From: an uncultured Planctomycetaceae bacterium | Lineage (GTDB): Bacteria; Planctomycetota; Phycisphaerae; UBA1845; UTPLA1 | DNA: 31,390 bases | Direction of reading: 5' to 3' | Assembly (NCBI GenBank): GCA_938008425.1 | Contig: CALLKH010000185.1 | Location: forward strand, 1-31,390 | Shown here: piece after piece, positions 1-7,600 of the stretch | How positions within the stretch are numbered: position 1 is the first letter of the stretch | Layout of the letters: every line of letters begins with the position of its first letter | Made by a program: the position numbers and the translations under genes | The notes under the pieces: generated by a model | Database searches by the model: none | Told to the model about the DNA's origin: nothing | Seen by the model: the letters and a program-made list of their open reading frames with translations, nothing else

Positions 1-85
1 CGGGGACGTGCGACCGATGCCGACCGTCGTTGTAAGAGCGTTACCGGTTCGTGGCTGTTCGTTCAGGAAGGGAATAATCCGACAC

Positions 86-1450
86 ATGATTCGATACTGT
101 TTGGCCATCACGCTCTACCTGTTTGTCGCGGCCGCGGCGGTCGTGGGCCAGTCGGTGGGGCCGCGGTCGGATACGAAATCCGGCAGCAAGAATGGCGTGA
201 CGTCTGCTGAGACCGTTCGCGAGCGGGCGATCGTTCGATTCGACGGCGTTCCGGCTGAATATGCAGAGGCCATGGCCAACATCTGCGATTCCGTCTCTCG
301 TTTTCTCCAGCAGGAGTTCAATCTCGACGTGCCCGACCGGGTCACGCTCGCGGCCGACCTGAAGAAGGACAATCGCACCGCCATCTCGAACAACGGGCTC
401 AACGAAATCCGGCTGACGCTTGAACGGGCCGCTCAGTTGAAGTCGCCGCCGTCGAGCCGGGTGTTGAATGTCTACGGCATCTGTTCGGAAATGGCGGATC
501 TCGCGCTTCGCAAGACGCTGACCAAGCCCGAGTGGATGACGGACGACGCATGGCAGGGCCTTCGCTATTACCTCGCGAGTGAGTCGATGGATCAACTCAA
601 CCTGCTCTACGCCCGCAAGCTCTGGCCCGACGGCCACGACTACAGCGCGGAGGGCGTTACGCTGTTCCGAAGCCGCGTGCGAGGCGGGCACGGCGGCGGA
701 TTCGTTCGCGCGGCGGGCGACTGGCAGGAATTGTCGAACAATTATGGCCGGGCGACGGTCGGCAGTCTGCTTCGCGAGTTTCGCAAGGCCGATGCCGAGA
801 AGCGCGAGCCGGCTTCCGCGATGAAGGCTCTTCAGCCGGGCGGTCGTTCGCGGACGCGTTCGAAGCTTCAGCGCTGGTACTCAAACTTTGAGCCGAGACT
901 TGTGCAACGCGCCAAGGGCAACTCCGGCGGCAAGTCGACGCGATCGCGACAGGTCTCATTGACCGGCGCACCGATAACGCTCAAAAACGACGACGGCCGT
1001 GGCGAATTGCAGTTCATCACCGAGGATGCCGCGCCGGCGGCGCTGTTCGAGGTCGAATACGGCGAATGGCGGCTGACCCGCGTGGCGATTTTCGCGGCGA
1101 TGGAATCCACGTCGCGCGTCAGCGGCGATGCGGCGAAGGTGTGGCTGTGCGATCGCGACATGAAGCCGATTCAGTCGTGGAGTCTGCCGGCGAGGAGCAT
1201 TTCAACCGGCGGCGATTGGGTCAAACTGAAGCTGGACCAACCCGCGGTGTCGGGGCAGTTTGTGATCTGCGTCGAGCCCGTTGTGCAGGACGGGACCACT
1301 CTGAAGGTCGGCGTCGATGATTCATCGAAGGGACGTTCCGCGATCGGCAAGGTCGGCGGGGCGTTCAAGCCGTTCGCCGCGGGCCAGTGGATGATTCGCG
1401 TCGAGGCCGACACGGATCGCACGACAAACCCGCTGCTCTGGCGGCCGTGA
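86..1450 (+). CDS. Secreted protein of unknown function
   Basis: The product has 454 residues. I start it at the ATG at 86, which opens a clear signal peptide (MIRYCLAITLYLFVAAAAVVG) and has a purine-rich AGGAAGGG about 13 bases upstream; an upstream in-frame start at 8 would bury the signal. I do not recognise the family. The N-terminal half, with a helix-rich stretch ending in WMTDDAWQGLRYYLASE, faintly recalls the layout of peptidase-MA-like secreted zinc peptidases, but no HExxH motif is present (the comparable stretch reads YGICSEMADLAL), so a catalytic role is not supported. The last 150 residues look beta-rich, like a C-terminal binding domain, and contain a jelly-roll-like pattern of alternating hydrophobics. 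It converges on the pilT-like gene; a 6-bp hairpin (GGCGGC/GCCGCC, 1440-1459) spans its stop codon but lacks a T-run. The reading frame is solid, the function unknown. Confidence 0.75.
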   Translation: MIRYCLAITLYLFVAAAAVVGQSVGPRSDTKSGSKNGVTSAETVRERAIVRFDGVPAEYAEAMANICDSVSRFLQQEFNLDVPDRVTLAADLKKDNRTAISNNGLNEIRLTLERAAQLKSPPSSRVLNVYGICSEMADLALRKTLTKPEWMTDDAWQGLRYYLASESMDQLNLLYARKLWPDGHDYSAEGVTLFRSRVRGGHGGGFVRAAGDWQELSNNYGRATVGSLLREFRKADAEKREPASAMKALQPGGRSRTRSKLQRWYSNFEPRLVQRAKGNSGGKSTRSRQVSLTGAPITLKNDDGRGELQFITEDAAPAALFEVEYGEWRLTRVAIFAAMESTSRVSGDAAKVWLCDRDMKPIQSWSLPARSISTGGDWVKLKLDQPAVSGQFVICVEPVVQDGTTLKVGVDDSSKGRSAIGKVGGAFKPFAAGQWMIRVEADTDRTTNPLLWRP

Positions 1451-1466
1451 TCAGCCGCCTGCTCCC

Positions 1467-2600
1467 TCAGCTCTGCATTTCTTCAAGGAACGCCAGCGGG
1501 TTGTTCGCCCATCGCTCGGCCTCGGCGGCTGTCACGAAACCGCCCTTGGCGAGCCGGGCCAGCGATCGCTCCAGCGAGATCATGCGCTCTTCGGGAATGT
1601 TCTTCGTGCGCGTCTGAAGCTGCGAGTAAATCTGCTCGATCTTCACGAGCCGAATGAGATTCGACACCGAGTAAATGTTGTTGAGCACTTCCATGGCGAC
1701 GACGCGGCCCTGGCCATCGGCGCGCGGGAGAAGCTTCTGCGAAATGATGTGCGAGAGCCCGAGCGATAGCTGACTGGCCACTTCGTCCTGCTGGTTTGAA
1801 GGGAACATGTCGAGGATGCGCGTGACCGAGCCGCGGGCGTCGCGTGTGTGCAGCGTCGAAAACACGAGATGTCCCGTCTCGGCCGCGGTCAGGGTCCATC
1901 GGGCGCTTTCGCGATCGCGCATCTCGCCAACAAAGATGACGTCCGGGTCCTCGCGAAGGCAGTCGCGCAGCCCGCGTTCGAAGCTGGGGACATCGCGGCC
2001 GACCTCGCGCTGGGAGATCAGCGCCGAACTGCTTTTCAGGCGGTATTCGACAGGATCTTCGAGCGTGATGATGCGGCAGGCACGGGTCTGGGCGATGCGA
2101 TTGAGCAGCGAGGCGATCGTTGTGGATTTGCCCGCGCCGGTCACGCCGGTGACGAGCACGAGTCCCTGCTGCTTGTTGATGATGTCGCGCCAGACGTCGT
2201 TGGGAAAGCCGATGGATTCGACCTGCGGCGGCGTCGATTCGAGGGCGCGAATCGCCAGAGCGATCCCGTCGCTGTCCTTGAAACAGTTCAGGCGAAACTG
2301 CATCTTTTCGGTGAAGCAGGAGCTGTCAATGGAACGATTCTGCTCCATCAATTTAAACTCGGGCTCGGTCAGGATGCTCTGTGCCAGCGCCGCCATCGTC
2401 GGGGCGTCGACGGGTGGGCCTTTCATGCGCTGAAGCAGGCCGTCGACCCGGTAGATCGGCGGGCTGCCGATCTTGATGTGCAGGTCCGACACGCGCATCA
2501 GCCCCGCCTGCGAGAAATAGTCGAGCAGGTCGAGCATCGAGATTTTCTTCCCGCCGATGTCGTAGACCGGTGTTTCCAGTTGCAGTTGCTTCGACATCAA
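1467..2600 (-). CDS. pilT: PilT-family type IV pilus retraction ATPase
   Basis: This 377-residue product is a hexameric secretion-type ATPase of the PilT/PilU branch, which depolymerises the pilus at the cytoplasmic face of the inner membrane. The PAS-like N-terminal domain covers roughly residues 20-125. Visible motifs are Walker A GVTGAGKST (152-160), the Asp box ITLEDPVEY (178-186), Walker B DPDVIFVGEMRD (218-229) and the His box HLVFSTLHT (244-252). The PilT-typical AIRNLIR box is present in altered form as SVSNLIR, which argues for PilT rather than a PilB assembly ATPase; the length also fits PilT. Two adjacent ATGs make the start ambiguous by one codon. No other pilus gene lies in the window; the two genes upstream on the same strand encode membrane proteins. 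PilU-like or predation/twitching-specific paralogues cannot be separated by eye. Confidence 0.93.
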   Translation of the reverse strand: MMSKQLQLETPVYDIGGKKISMLDLLDYFSQAGLMRVSDLHIKIGSPPIYRVDGLLQRMKGPPVDAPTMAALAQSILTEPEFKLMEQNRSIDSSCFTEKMQFRLNCFKDSDGIALAIRALESTPPQVESIGFPNDVWRDIINKQQGLVLVTGVTGAGKSTTIASLLNRIAQTRACRIITLEDPVEYRLKSSSALISQREVGRDVPSFERGLRDCLREDPDVIFVGEMRDRESARWTLTAAETGHLVFSTLHTRDARGSVTRILDMFPSNQQDEVASQLSLGLSHIISQKLLPRADGQGRVVAMEVLNNIYSVSNLIRLVKIEQIYSQLQTRTKNIPEERMISLERSLARLAKGGFVTAAEAERWANNPLAFLEEMQS

Positions 2601-2639
2601 ATGCCGTCCTCGGTGAAGTCGTTTGGATCGTATCGGGCG

Positions 2640-3002
2640 TTATCTCAGGGCGTGGGGGTGGGTGCGCTTCGGTTTGGCGCCGGCGCCTCCCCCGGTGCGC
2701 GCGATTGCGTCCTGGCCGATGCACTCATCGCAAAGCCGGCGGTTGCCCTCCAGAAAGTTCAACTCCGCAAAGACCGCGCCGCACACGTCGCAGACACCTG
2801 CCGCCCGCGGTGGTCGCGGCTGACCGTTGGAGTCGAATCTCTTGCGGCGGTCCTGCGATTCGCCTCTCCGCTGTCTCATTCGAAAGATCGCGACCTTGAT
2901 GCCCGTCCAGCTCAGAATGATGAGAACAAATCCGATTGTCGCCGCCGTGAGGATGCCGATGAGGAGGTAAATCTCTTCTACCCAGTGTTGCAGCGGATCC
3001 AT
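2640..3002 (-). CDS. Small single-pass membrane protein with a C-terminal zinc ribbon
   Basis: From the ATG at 3002 the product is 120 residues long. One transmembrane helix (about residues 12-34) is followed by a strongly basic stretch (RMRQRR, DRRKR), which places the C-terminal part in the cytoplasm by the positive-inside rule. There, CDVC (71-74) and CDEC (91-94) form a four-cysteine zinc-ribbon-like site. The frame stays open upstream to 3197, with another possible ATG at 3056, but that extension is unlike a protein start. I prefer 3002, with an AAAGG about 12 bases before it. The gene lies 39 bp upstream of pilT on the same strand, so co-transcription is plausible. Family unknown; the fold could be a membrane-tethered protein-protein or nucleic-acid adaptor. 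Confidence 0.65.
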   Translation of the reverse strand: MDPLQHWVEEIYLLIGILTAATIGFVLIILSWTGIKVAIFRMRQRRGESQDRRKRFDSNGQPRPPRAAGVCDVCGAVFAELNFLEGNRRLCDECIGQDAIARTGGGAGAKPKRTHPHALR

Positions 3003-3180
3003 ATCGGCGGGCCTTTGTTCAATCGGCGGGAGGCGAGCAGCAACGACTTTGTCCATTGTCGCCGGAACGCCCCCGGATTTGCAAGCGTGATCCCTCGTTA
3101 TTCCAGGCGGAATGCCGACGCTAACGTCACACGGCACATGCCCAACAAAGTATCCGCATCTTTTCGCGTTTATCCGGGCG

Positions 3181-4059
3181 CTAATACCCGCCGCCATACG
3201 GGTTCGGCGTCTCCGTGAGTTTGGCAGCGATCACAGCACCGGCCATGACCGCGGCGCACGCAATTGCTCCGACCATCCCGTTGAGCCACGACCTTCGCCG
3301 CGCGCCGACGCACATTCCCGCGACGGTTCCGGCCAGCGGCGCGATTGCCGGCGCCACGACGCGCCACCAGGCCATGTCCGCGTAGAAGTAGCCATTAAGC
3401 CAGAGCCCGAGCATCACGAATGGCGCGACGCCGTACAGCCCGGCCGCCAGTTGTCGTCGGCCGATCGCTTGCAGTACGAGAGACACCCCTATTCCCGCGC
3501 CGAGCATCATGGTCATCTCGAGCAGCCGGGCGGATTGTGAGAGCAGAAAGATGGCCCCGCTGCCCACAGCCACGATGAGCCATTGAAGCGCGAACCATTG
3601 CGTCTTGCCCGATCGTCCGGCGGTTTCGACAAGCTGCCACCACACCGTGCCGCCGATCGCGATTCCGGCGATCCAGCTCATGGCCTCAGTCGGAGTCCAG
3701 GTGTAGCGAATGAAGGACTGCAACGAAATGGCAGCGAATCCGGCGATGACCAGTGTGCGAAGGGCCAATCGCAACCAGACACGATTCCACACGGCGCCGA
3801 CGATGCCCGCCAGTGCCATGACGGCGACGCCGGGCGCGAGCCACTGCCATGCGTCAACGGCCTGCCAGTTCGACCAGTCGGGGGAGGGAAAGCGATTGAG
3901 ATGACCGGTGAGATAGGCCATCGGAGCGATCAGCACGCCGAGTCGGACGGCGAGTCCCGCGTCGGGTCGCCGCCGCGTGATCCACATCAAGAGGGCGGCC
4001 ACGACGGCGGCAGCGCCGGTGGGAATCGCGGCTGATTCGATGAGTAGCTTCGAGTCCAT
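3181..4059 (-). CDS. Polytopic membrane protein of unknown function
   Basis: The 292-residue product is almost entirely hydrophobic, with about eight predicted transmembrane helices separated by short loops, several rich in Trp and Arg. The final residues are Gly/Tyr-rich (NPYGGGY). No catalytic or transporter signature is visible, so no function is assigned. The ATG at 4059 is the only good start, since the protein enters its first helix after about 12 residues; no strong Shine-Dalgarno is seen. It lies downstream of the YceI-like gene on the same strand but is separated from it by a strong hairpin terminator (4099-4136). It is therefore probably transcribed from its own promoter or by partial read-through. 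A 178-bp gap separates it from the zinc-ribbon protein gene. Confidence 0.7.
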   Translation of the reverse strand: MDSKLLIESAAIPTGAAAVVAALLMWITRRRPDAGLAVRLGVLIAPMAYLTGHLNRFPSPDWSNWQAVDAWQWLAPGVAVMALAGIVGAVWNRVWLRLALRTLVIAGFAAISLQSFIRYTWTPTEAMSWIAGIAIGGTVWWQLVETAGRSGKTQWFALQWLIVAVGSGAIFLLSQSARLLEMTMMLGAGIGVSLVLQAIGRRQLAAGLYGVAPFVMLGLWLNGYFYADMAWWRVVAPAIAPLAGTVAGMCVGARRRSWLNGMVGAIACAAVMAGAVIAAKLTETPNPYGGGY

Positions 4060-4098
4060 GGCTTGCCGTTTGGCGCGTTCCCCTTTTGAAAATGCGAA

Positions 4099-4136
4099 GG
4101 GGCGCTTCGTCGTGAGCGATTGCGACGAAGCGCCCC
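4099..4136 (-). terminator. Hairpin terminator after the YceI-like gene
   Basis: A perfect 14-bp stem (GGGGCGCTTCGTCG, 4099-4112, pairing with 4123-4136) encloses a 10-base loop. It begins 17 bases past the stop codon of the YceI-like gene on the minus strand. The bases after it on that strand include a short TTTT within TTCGCATTTTC, so the U-tract is imperfect, but stem length and GC content make it a convincing transcription end. Confidence 0.7.
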
Positions 4137-4152
4137 GTGGTTACAAATGGAT

Positions 4153-4740
4153 TTACTTCTTGACGCCTTCGAGGCTCACTGTGATGCGAACGTCTTCGCC
4201 GAGGCCGCCCGGCATGTAGCTGATGCCGTACTCGCTGCGCTTGACTTCAAACGTACCCTCGAATCCGGTCCGTTCGCCGCCCCAGGGATCCTTGCCGGAG
4301 CCGACGTGGTCGAGATCCACCGAGACGGACTTCGTCACGCCGTGCAGCGTGAGATCACCCGTCACCATGTACTTGCTGCCAGCCGTCTTCTTGAACGTCT
4401 TGCTCTTGAATGTGATCTCCGGGAACTGCTTCACGTTGAAGAAGTCCGGTCCGCGAAGGTGGTCGTCTCTCTGCTTGTCGTTGGAGTCGATGCTCGCAGC
4501 CTTGATCTTGATCTCCAGCCGGTTGGCGGAATCATCGGAGTCGGAAAGGCTGAGCCGACCTTCGATTTCGTTGAAGCGGCCGTAGCAGTAGCTCACGCCC
4601 AGATGCTTGATTCGAAAAATGACGGCGGAGTGGGAGTTGTCGATCGAATAATTCTGCGTCTCGGCCACGTTTCCGGTCGATCCGGCGAACAGGCCGGCAG
4701 CGGCGAAGGATGACAGCGTCAGGGCGGCAATCGTCTTCAT
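4153..4740 (-). CDS. YceI-family periplasmic lipid-binding-like protein
   Basis: I start this 195-residue protein at the ATG at 4740 because an AGAGGAG sits 5-6 bases upstream and the first residues (MKTIAALTLSSFAAAGLFAG) form a signal peptide; an in-frame ATG at 4776 would spoil it. The mature part is a lipocalin-like YceI domain: YSIDNSHSAVIFRIKHLGVS near the N-terminus, then DDHLRGPDFFNVKQFPEITF and the TGDLTLHGVTKSV strand pair, all hallmarks of the family. YceI proteins bind isoprenoid or other amphiphilic molecules in the periplasm and are often induced by stress; the ligand here is unknown. Length matches the family (about 190). A hairpin terminator follows the stop codon, so this appears to be a monocistronic unit. 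Confidence 0.93.
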   Translation of the reverse strand: MKTIAALTLSSFAAAGLFAGSTGNVAETQNYSIDNSHSAVIFRIKHLGVSYCYGRFNEIEGRLSLSDSDDSANRLEIKIKAASIDSNDKQRDDHLRGPDFFNVKQFPEITFKSKTFKKTAGSKYMVTGDLTLHGVTKSVSVDLDHVGSGKDPWGGERTGFEGTFEVKRSEYGISYMPGGLGEDVRITVSLEGVKK

Positions 4741-5174
4741 GGAGGCTCCTCTGATCCGATTTAAGGGGTCATACACCTGTTACAACTTCCGGGAGCATAG
4801 TGTTCCCGAGGGGCCGTTTCCACGATGGCCGGCCTGGCGCGAGGTTTGCGAATCGGCCGGTTCCTGCCGGCTACGACAGGCCGGCATCATGCCATGAATT
4901 CTTGATCCAGGGGCTTGAAACGCGAGCGGAATTGGGGGATAAATAAGGAGTCAACGTTCTGACGCGACCGCCGTCGCATTCTGAATCAATTTCGCTCGAT
5001 GTCAGCCCTGATTGCTCGGTTCTACCCGACACCGGCGCACCTGGACACGAGTTTTCGACCCTTCACTCCCGCACGCCAATCCGTTGATACCGTTTGTTTA
5101 TTGAATTGGCCGCCGCGTAAGATAAAGCGGGTGGTGATTTCCGCCGCGCGGCGACGTGTGCCGAGAGGTGAATT
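4741..5174. other. Intergenic region with a nested inverted repeat
   Basis: This 434-bp gap between the divergently oriented YceI-like gene and the gene at 5175 holds no convincing gene. A 9-bp inverted repeat (GCCGGCCTG at 4828-4836 and its complement at 4877-4885) encloses a further GCCGG/CCGGC pairing. The rest should include promoters for both flanking genes, but only a weak candidate can be named (5094-5123). Confidence 0.5.
5094..5123 (+). promoter_or_regulatory. Weak candidate promoter for the KfrA-like gene
   Basis: TTGTTT (5094-5099) and TAAGAT (5118-5123) are separated by 18 bases, which would put the transcript start near 5130, some 45 bases before the gene. The fit to a sigma-70 consensus is only partial, so this is a tentative reading. 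Confidence 0.22.
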
Positions 5175-5879
5175 ATGGACGACCATTACTTCGACCGACT
5201 TCGCGACTCATCCATCGCGGCCGCGCTGAATGCGCTGGTTCCCGAGGGCGAACCTGAAACAGAGGTCCGCCCGGACGATCCGCTGCCGCTCCTGACGGAC
5301 TTTGACACGCAGATCAATGCCGCCGTTGAAAGCGACGACAGCGCCGGGCGCCGGATCGTCGAAGCGTGTCGGGCGCTGGCCCATGCCGGGGTTCGCCCGC
5401 GGCCGAAGGGTGTTTGCGCGTATTTGAAGGACAAGCACGGCGTTTCGCCGAATCTGGACGAAGTGACGCAGATCGTGAGGCGATGGAAGGCGGGACAGTG
5501 GAAGTCCGACGCCGTTCGAAGCGCCTATCTGGCCTACGCCCGTCTCGACGGGGAGCAGCGGGCCGCGTTTCAATCGCGGGTCGACGTCGATCGCCAGAGC
5601 GCCATCGCATCGGCCGCGGAGGAACGATCGATGACGGATCCCTTCGTCATCCGAATGTATCTGCGCGACGGCAGTTCGCGCACCGATACCGCCGATCGCG
5701 CGACTGTGGCCTGGGTGAAATTCCAGAATCGGATCGACCGGCGCCAGCCGAACCACATCTGCATTGATCTGATCGATCGCGGCAGCGGAGTGGAGAAGAT
5801 TCTCCGCCGTTGCAAGTTTGGCGGCTCTGACGGGCTGCGGACTCCTTCCCCGGGCAGTGACTTATCCGACTGGGCCTGA
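5175..5879 (+). CDS. Hypothetical protein with a possible KfrA-like DNA-binding segment
   Basis: The 234-residue soluble, charged protein starts at the ATG at 5175, preceded by GAGAGGTG at a good distance. Residues about 60-108 (RRIVEACRALAHAG, then RPRPKGVCAYLKDKHGVSP, then LDEVTQIVRRWKAG) follow the helix-turn-helix-like pattern of the N-terminal domain of KfrA-type proteins, where a helix with an Ala-rich face, a GxRP turn and a closing RRW are typical. KfrA proteins are plasmid autorepressors and segregation helpers, but the long KfrA coiled coil is absent here. The remainder is not recognised. There is no partner gene: the next gene converges from the other strand only 24 bp away. The family assignment is by pattern only and could be wrong; the coding call is firm. 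Confidence 0.72.
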   Translation: MDDHYFDRLRDSSIAAALNALVPEGEPETEVRPDDPLPLLTDFDTQINAAVESDDSAGRRIVEACRALAHAGVRPRPKGVCAYLKDKHGVSPNLDEVTQIVRRWKAGQWKSDAVRSAYLAYARLDGEQRAAFQSRVDVDRQSAIASAAEERSMTDPFVIRMYLRDGSSRTDTADRATVAWVKFQNRIDRRQPNHICIDLIDRGSGVEKILRRCKFGGSDGLRTPSPGSDLSDWA

Positions 5880-5903
5880 TTCGTCGGCTCGCATTTTGAT
5901 TTC

Positions 5904-7529
5904 TTATTCGCCGAGCGCGGCCGCGACAAAGGGGGCGATGTCCTCGCGGTCCAGCCGTCCGTCCTGATTCGCGTCGATCGACCGCGCCTGCCACGATGCC
6001 GCCCGGACGCCCGTCAAGAACTCGGAGAAGGCGTGGATGTCCGACCGATCGATGGTTCCGTCGGCCGTCAAATCCGCCGAGGGTCGCAGTAGCAGCGCGA
6101 CGCGGCGGTTGGCGTCATAGAAATGGCCGTTTGAGAGCAGATGCAGTCGCGCGTTCTCAATGGCAACCGACTGCCTTGGGCCGCCGGAGGAATCATCGTT
6201 TCGGTAGGTTGAGAATGCGGCTGACGTCATGCCGGCGCCGTCGAGAATCATCACCGAGCCGCTCGACGTCGCTTTTCCGGTGAATGCCAGGACTGCCGGT
6301 GGAGAGGATTCGACGACAATGTCCTCCGTCATCAGGACGGCCATTGCTCCGGGGTTTTTCGCGATGACCCACTGGGAGCCGCCCACGCGATTCTCGACGA
6401 AACCGTCGTCCGCCAGAACTCGGGCGACAACCAGCGTCTGCGTCAGCGCGCCCGCTCCTTCGTCGAGGCCGATCCGGCCGTTGAACAGGGCGGCGCGCTG
6501 ATCAATCCCGGTCAGAACCCACTGGCCGAAGAGTGAAGAATTAACGTCGGCGCCGTCAAGGGTGCATGCATAGAACCTGCGTTGATTCGCCCCGGGTGTC
6601 ACCAGTTCGGCAGAATCCGGTCGACCCAGCACGCGCCGATTCTTCAGATCGTACCGATAGCCCTCGGTCAACTGCGTGTAAGCCAGGTCCGTCACCACGG
6701 CCGGACGACCTTGCGCAACAGTCTCCTGCGATTCCGGCGTACGATGCAGGATCGTGACCGATCCCTCGCCGCGCACTTCGGCTGTCAGGTCTGGATAGAC
6801 GCACAGCGCCGTTCGATAGTCGAGCCCCGCGCCGATGAGGTCCTGCTGCGCGTCCGCATGCCGGCGGGCGAGCATGACCGCCAGACGCCCCAGCCGGCCG
6901 CGCTCGGTGAAATGCGTGTCAAAAAGCACGCCGGGTGTGAGCTGGAGAAAATCGCTGGTGAGCGTCACGATCGGGTGATAGGCGTTGGACAGGGCCTCGG
7001 TCGACGTGAGCGAACCGTTGAAGGCGTCGTAGATCACCTCGCCAAGAACGGCCGCGCCGGCGCTGGTGCCGCCGATGACGCCGCCGCGCGCATAAACCGC
7101 GCGAATGGCCGCCTCGGTTCGCGTGCCGCGCCACTGTTTGACGTACTTGGACTGATCGCCGCCGCGGATCCAGATGATGTCGGCCGCGATCAGGGCATTG
7201 CCCGTTTCGGCGCTGTCGGCCGTGGCCCGATCGGCGATCACCAGGTGGTCAACCGCCGTCGCGCCGGCTTTGATGAACACGCGCTCGACCGTCTTGTCGG
7301 GATCGGCGTGGTAGCCGATGACGATGACGCGACGATCGCCGCCGTGTTCAATCATCCAGTGAAAGACGCCGTCGGCCCAGTGGCCCTTGGCGAGCCCGCC
7401 GCCGCCTTCGGCGCAGATGTAACCGGCGGCTTCAACGCGCGCTGCTGGAAGTCCTGCGGCGAGTGCAATCGCCAACTGGCATCCAATGAGTCTTCGAAAA
7501 ACGCTCGAACAGAAAACATGAGGGACCAT
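5904..7529 (-). CDS. Secreted cyanophycinase-like S51 peptidase with dockerin-like C-terminus
   Basis: The 541-residue product begins with a signal peptide (cleavage near RVEAAG, residue 35). The catalytic domain of about 250 residues matches peptidase family S51/cyanophycinase: GGDQ (123-126), the nucleophile elbow GGTSAGAA with Ser156, and DTHFTERGRLGRL (204-216), which supplies His206. Cyanophycinases cut beta-Asp-Arg dipeptides out of cyanophycin; extracellular homologues use exported polymer. A long beta-rich middle region (about 260-480) is not recognised. At the C-terminus two Ca-binding loops, DLTADGTIDRSDI and DANQDGRLDREDI (about 486-541), form a dockerin type I-like pair, as often seen on planctomycete exported proteins. 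The start at 7529 lacks a clear Shine-Dalgarno, so a downstream start is possible. Substrate is inferred from family only; the GATase1-like fold is the safe part of the call. Confidence 0.88.
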   Translation of the reverse strand: MVPHVFCSSVFRRLIGCQLAIALAAGLPAARVEAAGYICAEGGGGLAKGHWADGVFHWMIEHGGDRRVIVIGYHADPDKTVERVFIKAGATAVDHLVIADRATADSAETGNALIAADIIWIRGGDQSKYVKQWRGTRTEAAIRAVYARGGVIGGTSAGAAVLGEVIYDAFNGSLTSTEALSNAYHPIVTLTSDFLQLTPGVLFDTHFTERGRLGRLAVMLARRHADAQQDLIGAGLDYRTALCVYPDLTAEVRGEGSVTILHRTPESQETVAQGRPAVVTDLAYTQLTEGYRYDLKNRRVLGRPDSAELVTPGANQRRFYACTLDGADVNSSLFGQWVLTGIDQRAALFNGRIGLDEGAGALTQTLVVARVLADDGFVENRVGGSQWVIAKNPGAMAVLMTEDIVVESSPPAVLAFTGKATSSGSVMILDGAGMTSAAFSTYRNDDSSGGPRQSVAIENARLHLLSNGHFYDANRRVALLLRPSADLTADGTIDRSDIHAFSEFLTGVRAASWQARSIDANQDGRLDREDIAPFVAAALGE

Positions 7530-7600
7530 GGAGACGAAATGGTAAGCAACCCGGCCATTTCATTCAACGCGAATCGACGACTCCTATCGGGCAGCGCCGG

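Noticed and set aside
1440..1459. 6-bp hairpin between the convergent first gene and pilT
   Set aside because: No T-run on either side, and the stem overlaps the stop codon; too weak to call a terminator.
1848..3218. A 456-codon ORF antisense to pilT
   Set aside because: pilT has all its motifs on the minus strand; the antisense frame is long because of GC-rich codon bias.
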